DNA of 64,000 nucleotides from Arthrobacter echini (GTDB taxonomy: Bacteria; Actinomycetota; Actinomycetes; Actinomycetales; Micrococcaceae). Below, in pieces: positions 19,600 through 28,414 of this stretch. Where the stretch lies: assembly GCF_008107445.1 (NCBI RefSeq), contig NZ_VSLD01000001.1:310001-374000 (forward strand). The letters run 5' to 3'. The notes under the pieces are model-generated. The model saw only the letters and a program-made list of their open reading frames with translations. It was not told the DNA's origin and did not search any database. Numbering within the stretch: position 1 is the first letter of the stretch; each line of letters starts with the position of its first letter. Position numbers and translations under genes: made by a program.

Positions 19600-20436
19600 T
19601 CAGTCGGCCTGGCTGCGAAGGTGGTCGAGTACGACGGCGTCGATCCGCTCCGGCCCCAGCCAACGCTCCTCGAGATTCTCGTGCCCGAAGTAGGCGAACA
19701 GTGCTGCCTCGAATCCCTGTCCGGTGTCCAGGCCGCGCTGCACGAGCATTGTGAGCAGCTCGGCCTGGAGTCCGGCGTCGACAGTCAGGGCCGAGGCAGG
19801 ATCGGCTCGCTGGAACAGGAAATCATGGAGTCCGTGCAGGCGGCGAAGTTCCGCGATGGGCTCCTGATGATCATCGACCCGTAGATCGAGCATCCTGTCG
19901 TGGTTCCCGCCATAGCCTCCGCCCTCCTTCACCACGAGCAGCGCGGCGGACTGTTGGCCGCGCTGGTCGCCGCCCGCCTGTTGTGCCTGCTCCAGCGCGT
20001 CGATCAGCCGAGCAGCGAGGGGCGCGTCCGGCCTCGCGAGGAATCCCGCAGCCAGGCCCTCGACCACGGCCCTGCCGGCCAGGATGTTGCCCTGCGCAGC
20101 AAAGCCCTCGCCGAGGAGCGACGAGGCGTGGTCGAAGCACTCCCTGCCGGTGAAGGCCACACGACGGCCGTCCGCGGACACCATGCCGAACTGCCGCTGC
20201 TCGCGCAGCGGGTCGTTCTGCAGGAGGCGTTCGACGCAGTCCTCCGGGGCGACGCCCCGCTCCAGGAGGTCGAGGCCGCGGGAACCGATGGTCACGTCGA
20301 CGAAGGCCTGGCTCGCAACCGCGCCGACGCCGGCGCGCGCGTACGGCACCACAGCACCGACGGCCAGGAATTTCGACTGGACGGCCACTCCGAGTTCTCC
20401 GGTCCGCGCATCGACGGCAACAATGGAAAATGTCAT
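19600..20436 (-). CDS. DUF1028 protein (Ntn-hydrolase-like fold)
   Basis: This 278-residue protein begins MTFSIVAVDARTGELGVAVQ, the hallmark N-terminus of DUF1028, followed by SKFLAVGAVVPYARAGVGAV and GNILAGRAVVEGLAAGFLA. The family adopts an Ntn-hydrolase-like fold and usually occurs beside amino-acid, peptide or carbamoyl-compound catabolism genes, but no reaction is established. Here it lies between a peptide transporter and a divergent MFS transporter-amidase pair. Its leader contains a long perfect hairpin, listed separately. Confidence 0.88.
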   Translation of the reverse strand: MTFSIVAVDARTGELGVAVQSKFLAVGAVVPYARAGVGAVASQAFVDVTIGSRGLDLLERGVAPEDCVERLLQNDPLREQRQFGMVSADGRRVAFTGRECFDHASSLLGEGFAAQGNILAGRAVVEGLAAGFLARPDAPLAARLIDALEQAQQAGGDQRGQQSAALLVVKEGGGYGGNHDRMLDLRVDDHQEPIAELRRLHGLHDFLFQRADPASALTVDAGLQAELLTMLVQRGLDTGQGFEAALFAYFGHENLEERWLGPERIDAVVLDHLRSQAD

Positions 20437-20479
20437 GTCCTACCCTTCTGAGTGATCTGCTGCAGACGTCCCGACCGGC

Positions 20480-20527
20480 CCGAGGGACCCGCTCGACGCC
20501 TGTACCGCAGGGGCGCGGGTCCCTCGG
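20480..20527. promoter_or_regulatory. Long inverted repeat in the DUF1028 leader
   Basis: CCGAGGGACCCGC (20480-20492) and its exact complement GCGGGTCCCTCGG (20515-20527) are separated by 22 bases. The structure starts 44 bases upstream of the DUF1028 ATG within a 301-base divergent gap that otherwise shows only promoter-like AT-richer DNA near 20580-20650. It could be an operator, an mRNA leader hairpin, or a terminator shielding the two promoters. No run of U follows on either strand, which argues against a simple terminator. Confidence 0.5.
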
Positions 20528-20737
20528 AACACCTACGGGTCCGGTAATGGCACTGTAACGCAGCCTCCGCCACACCACCGATGCGCATGCTGGTGCGGAA
20601 CACAAACGATTGCGCGACGCGCTCCGTAGTGCTACTTTTTCCCAGGTCGGCCCGGCCGGGCCTCACGCACCGCGAGTCGCTCCTCCCCGTCGCCCGGAAC
20701 ACCCCTGACCGTCATTCACCCGGAAGAACAGTCCCCC

Positions 20738-22117
20738 ATGCCCAGAAATACTGCAGCAACCGGACCTGCCGCCGCGCCATGGCAGCTGGCCGAGAGGCCG
20801 TCCCGAAGTACTTACCGCTACGCCATCTTCGCCATGGTCGTCGTCATCACGGTGATCAACTACGTGGATCGCGGCGCCATCTCCTATGCTGCGAACCCGA
20901 TGATCGAGGAGTACGGCCTCGACAAGATCGCCTGGGGCCAGGTCCTCGGCTACTTCGGGTACGGCTACATGGCTGGAGCCCTGGTGGGCGGCGCGCTGGC
21001 AGACCGCAAGGGTCCACGCTGGGTGTGGCTCTGGGCAGTGTCCCTGTGGTCGGTCTTCGAGATAACCATGGCATTCGCCGGCGATATCGGACTGGCATTC
21101 TTCGGCGGATCCGCCCTGGCCAAGTTCGCGGTCTTCCGGGTCCTCTTCGGTGCGGCCGAAGGGCCCACGTTCTCCACCATCAATCGCACCATGGCCAACT
21201 GGGCAACCGTCAGCGAGAGGGGATTCGCCGCTTCGCTTGGCCTCCTGGGGACTCCCCTGGGCGCACTCCTGGCAGCCCCCATTGCCGTGTTCCTGCTGAC
21301 GGTCACAGGACAGTGGCGCTGGATGTTCGTCATACTCGGCGTGATCGGCCTGGTGTGGCTCATCTTCTGGCGCAGGATGTTCACGGATCTCCCGGAGGAC
21401 AACCCGCGGGTCTCCGCTGAGGAACTCGCCCTGATACGCAGTACCGACGACATGCTGGCGAGTGAGAAGAGTCTTTCCACGGAGGAGTCGAAAGTACCGT
21501 GGTGGTCCTTCTTCAGGAGCCGCACCCTGGTTCTCAATGCTCTGGGGTATTTCGCCTTCCAATACGTCAATTTCATGATCCTGACGTGGACGCCGAAATA
21601 CCTCCAGGACGAATTCGGGTTCAATCTCGGTTCGCTCTGGTATCTGGGCATGATCCCGTGGATCGGCGCGTGCTTCACGGTTCTCCTCGGCGGAAAAATA
21701 TCGGACTGGCTGCGCCGGCGGACCGGCAGCCTCTGGATCGCCCGCAGTGGTTTCGCCGCAGGATCCCTCCTGCTGACTACCCTGTGCTTCTGCCTGATCC
21801 CGACGGTGGACAGCGTGGGAATGGTTCTTCTGATCATGGCGATCGGTAATGCGCTCAATTCCCTGCCGAATGCCGTCTACTGGATCGTGATCATCGATAC
21901 GGCTCCGAGCCGCGCGGGCACCTTCGGCGGCATCAGCCACTTCATCACGAACATCGCCACGATCGTGGCCCCGACCCTCACGGGGTTCCTCGTCGCCATG
22001 CACGGCTACAACTCCATGTTCATTGCCACCGCCGTCGCCACCGGGATCGGCATGTTCGCCATGATCTTCGTCAGGCCCGGGATCCGGACGAAGACCGAAC
22101 AAGCGAGGGCTTCATGA
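20738..22117 (+). CDS. MFS transporter, anion:cation symporter (ACS)-like
   Basis: This 459-residue protein has twelve predicted helices. The ACS-type start YAIFAMVVVITVINYVDRGA is followed by a loop GGALADRKGPRWV (MFS motif A) and an FRVLFGAAEGPTFSTINRTM segment typical of the family that imports organic acid anions. The stop overlaps the amidase start in an ATGA, so uptake and hydrolysis of one compound are probably coupled. The substrate is unknown; a carboxylate amide is a reasonable guess. Confidence 0.88.
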   Translation: MPRNTAATGPAAAPWQLAERPSRSTYRYAIFAMVVVITVINYVDRGAISYAANPMIEEYGLDKIAWGQVLGYFGYGYMAGALVGGALADRKGPRWVWLWAVSLWSVFEITMAFAGDIGLAFFGGSALAKFAVFRVLFGAAEGPTFSTINRTMANWATVSERGFAASLGLLGTPLGALLAAPIAVFLLTVTGQWRWMFVILGVIGLVWLIFWRRMFTDLPEDNPRVSAEELALIRSTDDMLASEKSLSTEESKVPWWSFFRSRTLVLNALGYFAFQYVNFMILTWTPKYLQDEFGFNLGSLWYLGMIPWIGACFTVLLGGKISDWLRRRTGSLWIARSGFAAGSLLLTTLCFCLIPTVDSVGMVLLIMAIGNALNSLPNAVYWIVIIDTAPSRAGTFGGISHFITNIATIVAPTLTGFLVAMHGYNSMFIATAVATGIGMFAMIFVRPGIRTKTEQARAS

Positions 22118-23526
22118 CCGGGGGCGCTGCGCTGGGCGGCGTCGGCCCCTTCGGTGGGACGACCATCTCCACGCTTGCGGCGAGGATCCGCTCGCGCGAG
22201 ACGAGCTCCCTGGAAATCACCGAGGTGGCCCTGGCCGCCGCCCACAAGTACGGTCCGATGCTGAACTGTTTCGTCACCATCGACGATCACGGAGCAACAC
22301 AGGCGGCGGCCGTAGCCGATGAGGAGCTTGCAGCCGGGCTGGACCGCGGCCCCCTCCACGGCATCCCGGTCGGTATCAAGGACGTGATCGCCACGAACGG
22401 ACTCCTGACGACCATGGGGTCGCGGCACTTCTCCGACCACGTCCCCACAGCCGACGCCGACGTCGTGACGGCACTGCGCAGTGCCGGTGCCGTGATCCTG
22501 GCGAAGACGCAGACCCACGAGTTCGCCTACGGTCCCACGAGTGACCGGTCGGCGTCGGGCCCTGCACGCAACCCGCATCGCCTCGGCCTGATGACCGGCG
22601 GGTCGAGCGGCGGGTCGGCAGCCGCAGTGGCGGCGGGGCTCCTGCCCCTGGCGCTGGGGACGGATACCGGAGGTTCCACCCGCGTCCCGGCCGCACTGTG
22701 CGGGACCCTCGGCCTGCGTCCGACCGGGCAGTCCCTCAGCAGTCGCGGCGTCTTCCCGCTGTCACCCACCCTGGATGTGGTGGGCCCGCTGGCCGCGACC
22801 GCCGAGGACATCGCCATCGCCTGGCGGTCGCTCTCCCCGAGCGGCGGGTTATTTCCCGCAGCGGAAGGCACGGAGGACCCCCGGGGCCTTCCCGCCGCGA
22901 TCCATGCCGGCGAGCTGCGCTACGCCCTGGTGACGTGCGCCCTGACCGAGCGTGCGTCGGCGGATTCCGCCGACGCGGTCCGGATCGCGGCAGCCGCCCT
23001 CACGCGTGACCGTGCACCAGTGCCCACGGTATTCCTCCCGGAAATCGATGCCTGCGCTGACCCGTACCGGGTCATCCAGTCCGCCGAGGCCTACGCCCTC
23101 CACCACGAGCGCGTGGAACGTGCCCCGGAGCTCTTCGGCAGTGAGGTCCTCGAACGGCTGCACGAGGCATCCAGGGTCGCGGGCTGGGAGTACGTCCTGG
23201 CCCTCGCGGACAAGGAGCGGCTGCGAGCCCGGGTCCTGGTCCGCCTGAGAACAGCCGACGTCCTGCTCATGCCCACCGTACCCGTGAGTGCTCCGGCCAT
23301 CGACCAGCGGAGCTTTCCGCCGGAGACCCTGTGGAACAGTCCGCGGGAGGCGCTGCTCTCGATGACCTCTGCCTGGAGCGTCCTGGGCTTCCCAGCGCTC
23401 AGCGTCCCGGTGCCCGGCACCGGGGACGGGCTGCCCCGCTCCGTCCAGGTCATCGCGAAACCGGATCAGGAGGAACAGCTCTTCATCGTCGCGGCGGCAC
23501 TGGAGGAGTCCTTCACGGCTCTGTGA
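22114..23526 (+). CDS. Amidase-signature family hydrolase
   Basis: This 470-residue protein of the amidase-signature family has the full Ser-Ser-Lys triad: K89 in GIPVGIKDV, the cis-serine in TGGSSGGSAAAVAAG (about S164-S165) and the nucleophile S188 in GTDTGGSTRVPAALCG. It hydrolyses a carboxamide to acid plus ammonia. It is translationally coupled to the MFS transporter and is not accompanied by gatB or gatC, so it is a catabolic amidase rather than GatA. It converges on the enoyl-CoA hydratase gene across about 97 bases that show no feature. Confidence 0.9.
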   Translation: MTGGAALGGVGPFGGTTISTLAARIRSRETSSLEITEVALAAAHKYGPMLNCFVTIDDHGATQAAAVADEELAAGLDRGPLHGIPVGIKDVIATNGLLTTMGSRHFSDHVPTADADVVTALRSAGAVILAKTQTHEFAYGPTSDRSASGPARNPHRLGLMTGGSSGGSAAAVAAGLLPLALGTDTGGSTRVPAALCGTLGLRPTGQSLSSRGVFPLSPTLDVVGPLAATAEDIAIAWRSLSPSGGLFPAAEGTEDPRGLPAAIHAGELRYALVTCALTERASADSADAVRIAAAALTRDRAPVPTVFLPEIDACADPYRVIQSAEAYALHHERVERAPELFGSEVLERLHEASRVAGWEYVLALADKERLRARVLVRLRTADVLLMPTVPVSAPAIDQRSFPPETLWNSPREALLSMTSAWSVLGFPALSVPVPGTGDGLPRSVQVIAKPDQEEQLFIVAAALEESFTAL

Positions 23527-23623
23527 CGTCAGCACGCGGAGCCGTGGAGGCCCGGATGCCAAGATCCCGATATCACGGAAGGGCGCCGGCCGGATCATGG
23601 CACGACGTCGGTGGGCCCCGGCT

Positions 23624-24499
23624 TCAGGCCCCGAAGCGGGGCGCCCGCTTCTCGCGAAAGGCTTCGAGGCCCTCCCGGTAGTCGTCGGAGGCCGCGAGTA
23701 CGGCCTGCGCATCGTTCTCGCCGCTGATGGCGTCCCATAATCCGAGACGCTCGTCTCGGATCCTGTTGATGAGCTGCTTCGAGGCCACGTGCGCCTGCCG
23801 GGGGCCGTTCGCCGCGCGGGCGGCCTTGCCCCGGGTGAACTCGAGCAGCTCGTCGGCAGGCACAGCCCGGCTGAAGAGACCGCCCGTGACAGCCTCCGTG
23901 CCACTCATGAGATCTCCCGTGTAGATGAGGTCCAGGGCCCGGTGCGCGCCGAGACGCTCCATGAACAGCCAGTGCCCGCCCGAGTCCAGCACGAGTCCCA
24001 GATTCGCGAAGGGCGAGCCGATCTTCGCGTTCTCCGCCACGTAGACCACATCGGTCGCGATCAGCAGACCGAGTCCGACGCCGAGGCACGCGCCCTGCGC
24101 GGCGGCAAAAGTGGGAGCCGGGAAGTCCGCCATCCTTCGCAGCAACGGCGTCAGGGTGGTGTCGAGGAACGCGAAGGCGTCGTCGTTGCCCGGTTCGACC
24201 GTGCCGAGATTGCGACCGGCGCAGAAGGCCCGGCCCTCGCCGCGCAGGATCAGCGCCCGCACCGTTCCCTCGCGCACGCCGGCTGCGGCGTCGTCGTACG
24301 CCGCCGAGAGATCGTCGAGTGCCTGCGTGTCGACGGCATTGAGCCGGTACGGCGCGTCGAGGACCACCTCGGCAATGCCGTCGGCGATCGTCAGCCGGAT
24401 CATGCTGTCGCCGGTCTTCTGGCCCCGGGTCTTCTCATCCCGGGTCTTCTCGTCGCCGGTCTTCTCGTCCTGGGGCACGGAGGTGGGTCCTGTTGACAT
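23624..24499 (-). CDS. paaG: Enoyl-CoA hydratase/isomerase family protein of the phenylacetate operon (PaaG-like)
   Basis: This 291-residue crotonase-family protein has AFCAGRNLGTVEPG (CoA pocket and first oxyanion region), GACLGVGLGLLIATD (second oxyanion glycine) and FANLGLVLDSGGHWLF, where an aspartate replaces the second glutamate of true hydratases. That pattern is closer to PaaG, which isomerises ring-1,2-epoxyphenylacetyl-CoA to the oxepin, than to a hydratase. It is the last gene of the paaABCDE run, 10 bases after paaE. The N-terminus carries a low-complexity DEKT/GEKT-type repeat from short DNA repeats; an internal ATG giving MIRLTIADG would skip it and may be the real start. The paaG symbol is tentative. 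Confidence 0.75.
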   Translation of the reverse strand: MSTGPTSVPQDEKTGDEKTRDEKTRGQKTGDSMIRLTIADGIAEVVLDAPYRLNAVDTQALDDLSAAYDDAAAGVREGTVRALILRGEGRAFCAGRNLGTVEPGNDDAFAFLDTTLTPLLRRMADFPAPTFAAAQGACLGVGLGLLIATDVVYVAENAKIGSPFANLGLVLDSGGHWLFMERLGAHRALDLIYTGDLMSGTEAVTGGLFSRAVPADELLEFTRGKAARAANGPRQAHVASKQLINRIRDERLGLWDAISGENDAQAVLAASDDYREGLEAFREKRAPRFGA

Positions 24500-24509
24500 C
24501 GGTGTGCTC

Positions 24510-25640
24510 CTAGGCGTCGTAGTCGACGGACACGGCGTCGCTGGTGGGGTGGGCCTGACAGGTCAGGATGAAGCCGTTCGCCACCTCGTCGGGCTCGAGG
24601 GCATAGTTCTCCGCCATCTCCACCGTCCCCTCGACCACCTTGGCGCGGCAGGTTCCGCAGACCCCGCCGGCGCACGCGAAGGGTACGTCCGGACGGACCC
24701 GCAGCGCTGCGTTGAGGATCGACTCGCGCGCGTGGGTGGGGCTCTGGACGGAGCCCTTCAGCCCGTCGAGGTTGAAGGAGATCGTGTAGCTCTCACCGCT
24801 CTCGTCCGCGACCACTGGGCGGCCGATATTTCCCTCAGGACGGGCGGGCTCCCCGGTGGTGAACAGTTCGAAGCGGATCCTCTCGGCCTCGACGCCGCGC
24901 TCGGCCAGGGAGTCGCGGCACAGCTGCACGAGCTCGAACGGTCCGCACAGGAACCACTCGTCCACCTGGTCGGCCGGCAGCACCGATGCCAGCAGCTTCT
25001 CCAGTTTCTCGGCGTCGATGCGCCCCGAGAGCAGCGGGGAGATGCGCTGCTCCCTGGACAGGACGTGGTGCACGGCGAACCGGGACGGGTAGCGGTCCTT
25101 CAGATCGGCCAGTTCCTCGAGGAACATGACGTCCATCGCCGCCTTGTTCGCGTACACGAGGTCGAAGCGGACATTCGGGCCGGCCGCGAGCATGGACCGG
25201 GCGATGGAGATCACCGGCGTGATACCGGATCCGGCCGCGACGGCGACCAGCGAGACGGCCTGGTCCCCCGGCGTCGTGCGCGGAGTGAACTGGCCCAGCG
25301 GGCTCATGGCCTCGAGGGTGTCCCCCGGCTTCAGCGACTCGTTGGCCCACGTGGAGAAGACCCCGCCGAGATCCCGCTTCACGGCGACCCGCAGCTCACC
25401 CGGCCGGGGATCCGCGCAGATCGAGTAGCTGCGGCGGACCTCCTTCGGTTCGCCGTCGATGTCGAGCGTGGTCCTCAGCGCCACGTACTGACCGGGCAGG
25501 TAGTCGTAGGTGCCCTGCAGCTCGACCGGCACATCGAGGGTCACCTCGACGGCGTCGTCGGTCAGGCGGCGGACCTCGCGGACCGTGAGGCTGTGGAAGG
25601 CACTCCGCCGCTTGGTGGAGGGGGCGAGGACAACGGCCAT
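24510..25640 (-). CDS. paaE: Phenylacetyl-CoA epoxidase reductase subunit PaaE
   Basis: This 376-residue reductase passes electrons from NADPH to the PaaABC di-iron epoxidase. It has an FNR-type FAD-binding region (RRSYSICADP), the NADP-binding stretch AAGSGITPVISIARSML, and a C-terminal plant-type [2Fe-2S] domain with cysteines in FACAGGVCGTCRAK and ILTCQAHP. The ATG shares bases with the paaD stop (TGATG), which fixes the start; the open frame further upstream is only a shadow of paaD. It is the fifth gene of the operon. Confidence 0.95.
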   Translation of the reverse strand: MAVVLAPSTKRRSAFHSLTVREVRRLTDDAVEVTLDVPVELQGTYDYLPGQYVALRTTLDIDGEPKEVRRSYSICADPRPGELRVAVKRDLGGVFSTWANESLKPGDTLEAMSPLGQFTPRTTPGDQAVSLVAVAAGSGITPVISIARSMLAAGPNVRFDLVYANKAAMDVMFLEELADLKDRYPSRFAVHHVLSREQRISPLLSGRIDAEKLEKLLASVLPADQVDEWFLCGPFELVQLCRDSLAERGVEAERIRFELFTTGEPARPEGNIGRPVVADESGESYTISFNLDGLKGSVQSPTHARESILNAALRVRPDVPFACAGGVCGTCRAKVVEGTVEMAENYALEPDEVANGFILTCQAHPTSDAVSVDYDA

Positions 25641-26149
25641 CAATGCACCTTGAAGTAGTCGAAGGGTTCCTTGCAGTCGCTGCAGACGTACAGCGCCTTG
25701 CAGGACGTGGAGCCGAAGCGAGTCAGCTCGCGTGTGTTCAGGGACGAGCACTGCGGGCACTTGACGCTGAGTCCCACGCGCACGGGACCTGCGGCCGCGG
25801 TGCCGGTGGGCGGGGCGATGCCGTACTCCTCGAGCTTCGCCTTGCCGTCGTCGCTCATCCAGTCGGTGGTCCAGGCCGGCGCGAGGACGAGGCGCACGGC
25901 GACGTCGTCGTACCCTGCACCTCCCAGCGCGATGGTGACGTCGTCGCGGATGGCGTCCATCGCGGGGCAGCCGGAGTACGTGGGGGTGATGGTCACCTCC
26001 ACCCGACCTGTCTCGGCCACGTGGGCCGCGCGCAGGATCCCCAGGTCCTCGATGGTGAGCACGGGGATCTCGGGATCGCACACCGTCGCGGCGATGTCCC
26101 ACACCGCGGCGTCCGTGGGCGTCGAGGGCCGGAGCTGCTCCACGGTCAC
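25640..26149 (-). CDS. paaD: PaaD, assembly factor for the phenylacetyl-CoA epoxidase
   Basis: This 169-residue protein has an N-terminal MIP18/DUF59 domain (AATVCDPEIPVLTIEDLGIL, then PTYSGCPAMDAI) and a C-terminal zinc-ribbon-like part with CPQCSS, TSCKALY and CSDCKEPFDYFKVH, the PaaD hallmark. It helps mature iron centres of the epoxidase system. The GTG start forms a GTGA overlap with the paaC stop; a second GTG one codon upstream is possible. Confidence 0.93.
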   Translation of the reverse strand: MTVEQLRPSTPTDAAVWDIAATVCDPEIPVLTIEDLGILRAAHVAETGRVEVTITPTYSGCPAMDAIRDDVTIALGGAGYDDVAVRLVLAPAWTTDWMSDDGKAKLEEYGIAPPTGTAAAGPVRVGLSVKCPQCSSLNTRELTRFGSTSCKALYVCSDCKEPFDYFKVH

Positions 26150-26970
26150 CACGACGCTCCGGGGTACTCGCGCGCCAGGACCTGCAGCTCCGCGAGGATG
26201 TAGCCCAGGTGCTCGCTGTGCAGGCCCTGCCGTCCGCCGCCGATGGCGCCGGGTACGTCGGGCAGCTCCAGATCGGCCTCGTCGAGCACCAGCTTCACCG
26301 CCTCGTCGAAGGACGAGCGGAGACTGCTGGGACGCACGGCAATGTCCCCGAGCTCGTTGACGAGCGGGTGATCCGTGAACAGCTCCTCCACATAGGGCCA
26401 GGTGAGCTTGAGGCCGGCGATCATCCGACGGCGCGACTCGTCGGTGCCCTGCGCGAGGCGCAGGGTCCACTGGATGCTGTGGTCGCGGTGGTAATCCACT
26501 TCCTTGACAGCCTTCGCCGCGATCGCGGCGAGGGTCGGATCGCTGGAGTCCACCAGGCGCGAGTACAGCTCCCACTGGTACAGCGCGACGACGAACTGGC
26601 GTGCGATGGTGCGGGCGAAGTCCCCGTTGGGCTGCTCCACGAGATGCACGGAGCGGAACTCGGGCTCGCGGCGGAAGTACGCGAGATCGTCCTCGGTCTT
26701 GTCCCAGGCGCGGCCGGCATAGGTGAGGAACGAGCGGGCGTGGCCGATCTGGTCGAGCGCGATGTTCCCGAGGGCCACGTCCTCCTCGAGCTCGGGGGCC
26801 CGGGAGATCCACCAGCCCAGGCGCTGCGCCAGGATCAGCGCGTCGTCGCCGAGCCAGAGGGCATACTGGGCGACGGCGTCGGCGGGCTTGGTCTCCAGGA
26901 GCGCGATGTCCTCGGGGCGCAGTGCGTTGCCCGGGGTGATGCGCGTGGCGCTGGCGTTGGCCTCGCTCAC
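26146..26970 (-). CDS. paaC: Phenylacetyl-CoA epoxidase structural subunit PaaC
   Basis: This 274-residue ferritin-like helical protein shows the PaaC pattern: QYALWLGDDALILAQRLGWW, EEDVALGNIALDQIGHAR and VDYHRDHSIQWTLRL. It pairs with PaaA to form the epoxidase core that converts phenylacetyl-CoA to the ring-1,2-epoxide. It starts with GTG and overlaps paaB by four bases. Length matches the family. Confidence 0.95.
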   Translation of the reverse strand: MSEANASATRITPGNALRPEDIALLETKPADAVAQYALWLGDDALILAQRLGWWISRAPELEEDVALGNIALDQIGHARSFLTYAGRAWDKTEDDLAYFRREPEFRSVHLVEQPNGDFARTIARQFVVALYQWELYSRLVDSSDPTLAAIAAKAVKEVDYHRDHSIQWTLRLAQGTDESRRRMIAGLKLTWPYVEELFTDHPLVNELGDIAVRPSSLRSSFDEAVKLVLDEADLELPDVPGAIGGGRQGLHSEHLGYILAELQVLAREYPGASW

Positions 26971-27314
26971 AGGTGCTTCACTCCCTCGCTCTTCGTGTAG
27001 TAGGTGGCGTGACGGTAGTCCTTGCCCTGCGGGGACTCGAAGAACTGGTCCTTCGCATCGGGATCACTGGTGACGATCGACGTCGCCGGCACTACCCACA
27101 GGCTCACGCCCTCATTGCGCCGCGTGTACAGATCGCGGGCATTCCTGACGGCCATCTGCGCATCGGGGGCATGCAGCGAACCGGCATGCACGTGGGAGAG
27201 TCCGCGCGAGGACCGCACGAACACCTCCCACAGCGGCCAGGCCTCGCGGGGCTCCTGCGGGCCCGACGACGGTGCCTTCGCGCCGTCGTCGCCCGTGGTC
27301 GATCCGCCGGTCAC
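26967..27314 (-). CDS. paaB: Phenylacetyl-CoA epoxidase subunit PaaB
   Basis: This 115-residue protein has the PaaB core: WEVFVRSSRGLSHVHAGSLH, MAVRNARDLYTRRNEGVSLW and VVPATSIVTSDP. It bridges PaaAC heterodimers in the epoxidase complex. The GTG start directly abuts the paaA stop codon. The N-terminal extension of about 25 residues rich in Gly, Ser and Pro is longer than in enterobacterial PaaB and probably disordered. Confidence 0.95.
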   Translation of the reverse strand: MTGGSTTGDDGAKAPSSGPQEPREAWPLWEVFVRSSRGLSHVHAGSLHAPDAQMAVRNARDLYTRRNEGVSLWVVPATSIVTSDPDAKDQFFESPQGKDYRHATYYTKSEGVKHL

Positions 27315-28295
27315 CTAAGCCGCCTGCGCGTACTTGGCGGCCTGCTTCTCGGCGTAGGCTGCTGCGGCCTCACGTACCCAGGCGCCGTCCTCGTGGGCCT
27401 CGCGCCGACGCTCCATGCGCTGGGCGTTGCAGGGACCGCGTCCGGCGAGGACCTCCTTGAACTCGTTCCAGTCGAGGGGCCCGTGCTCCCAGCGGCCGGT
27501 CTCGTCGTTGTAGCGGATCTCCGCATCCGGGAGCTCGAGGCCCAGCACTTTGACCTGCTCCACCATCATGCCCACGAAGCGCGAGCGAAGTTCGTCGTTG
27601 GAGAAGCGCTTGATCTTCCACTCCATCGACTTCTGCGAGTTCGGCGAGTCCTCGTCGGGCGGGCCGAACATCATGAGCGAGGGCGCGTACCAGCGGTTCA
27701 CGGCGTCCTGGGCCATGGCGCGCTGCTCGGGGGTGCCGTTGGCCAGCTCGAGGAGGATCTCGAAGCCCTGCCGCTGGTGGAACGACTCCTCCTTGCAGAC
27801 ACGGACCATCGCGCGGCCGTACGGACCGTAGGAGGCACGGCAGAGGGGCACCTGGTTGCAGATGGCCGCACCGTCCACGAGCCAGCCGATGGCACCGATG
27901 TCCGCCCACGTGCGCACGGGGTAGTTGAAGATGCTCGAGTACCGGGCCTTGCCGGCGATGAGGTCCTCGGTCATCTTGTCGCGCGGCGTACCGAGGGTCT
28001 CGGCGGCCGAGTAGAGATACAGACCATGGCCCGCCTCGTCCTGGACCTTGGCCATGAGGACGGCCTTGCGCTTGAGGGAGGGAGCCCGCGTGATCCAGTT
28101 GGCCTCGGGCTGCATGCCGATGATCTCCGAGTGTGCGTGCTGGGAGATCTGCCGCGTGAGGGCCTTGCGGTAGTCCGCAGGCATCCAGTCGCGTGGCTCG
28201 ATCCGGGAGTCCTGTGCGATGAGTTCGTTGAAGAGCTGCTCTCCGGCAGTGTCCTCGTCCACGCGGCTACCCGCGTCGATCGCTGTGGTCGTCAT
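27315..28295 (-). CDS. paaA: Phenylacetyl-CoA epoxidase catalytic subunit PaaA
   Basis: This 326-residue catalytic subunit has two di-iron ligand motifs of the ferritin-like fold: [19 protein letters not shown] and [17 protein letters not shown] (ExxH type). PAYR-like and YGPYGRAM segments are as in PaaA. It is the first gene of the paaABCDE operon, 35 bases downstream of a palindrome that also occurs in the paaR leader and before the thiolase operon, so repression by PaaR lifted by phenylacetyl-CoA is likely. Confidence 0.96.
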   Translation of the reverse strand: MTTTAIDAGSRVDEDTAGEQLFNELIAQDSRIEPRDWMPADYRKALTRQISQHAHSEIIGMQPEANWITRAPSLKRKAVLMAKVQDEAGHGLYLYSAAETLGTPRDKMTEDLIAGKARYSSIFNYPVRTWADIGAIGWLVDGAAICNQVPLCRASYGPYGRAMVRVCKEESFHQRQGFEILLELANGTPEQRAMAQDAVNRWYAPSLMMFGPPDEDSPNSQKSMEWKIKRFSNDELRSRFVGMMVEQVKVLGLELPDAEIRYNDETGRWEHGPLDWNEFKEVLAGRGPCNAQRMERRREAHEDGAWVREAAAAYAEKQAAKYAQAA

Positions 28296-28330
28296 GGTGT
28301 CTACCTCGTTCGTCTGGACGCCCGGCTTAA

Positions 28331-28352
28331 TTACCGACCGTTCGTTCAGTAT
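28331..28352. promoter_or_regulatory. Putative PaaR operator at the paaA promoter
   Basis: The halves TTACCGACCG and CGTTCAGTAT flank a TT and follow the pattern TTACnGAmCG-nn-CGTTCnGTAw. The same palindrome occurs at 28382 and 36602. It lies 36 bases upstream of the paaA start, where a TetR repressor would block transcription. Confidence 0.75.
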
Positions 28353-28381
28353 AGGGAGTGCTGTTCCGGGCAGTCAATGAC

Positions 28382-28403
28382 AAACCGACCGATCGTTCAT
28401 GCG
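28382..28403. promoter_or_regulatory. Second putative PaaR operator, in the paaR leader
   Basis: AAACCGACCG-AT-CGTTCATGCG shares the core CCGACCGnTCGTTCA with the site 51 bases away. It ends 11 bases before the paaR ATG, which suggests autoregulation. The outer arms are less symmetric than in the other two copies. Confidence 0.65.
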
Positions 28404-28414
28404 AAAATGGCTTC

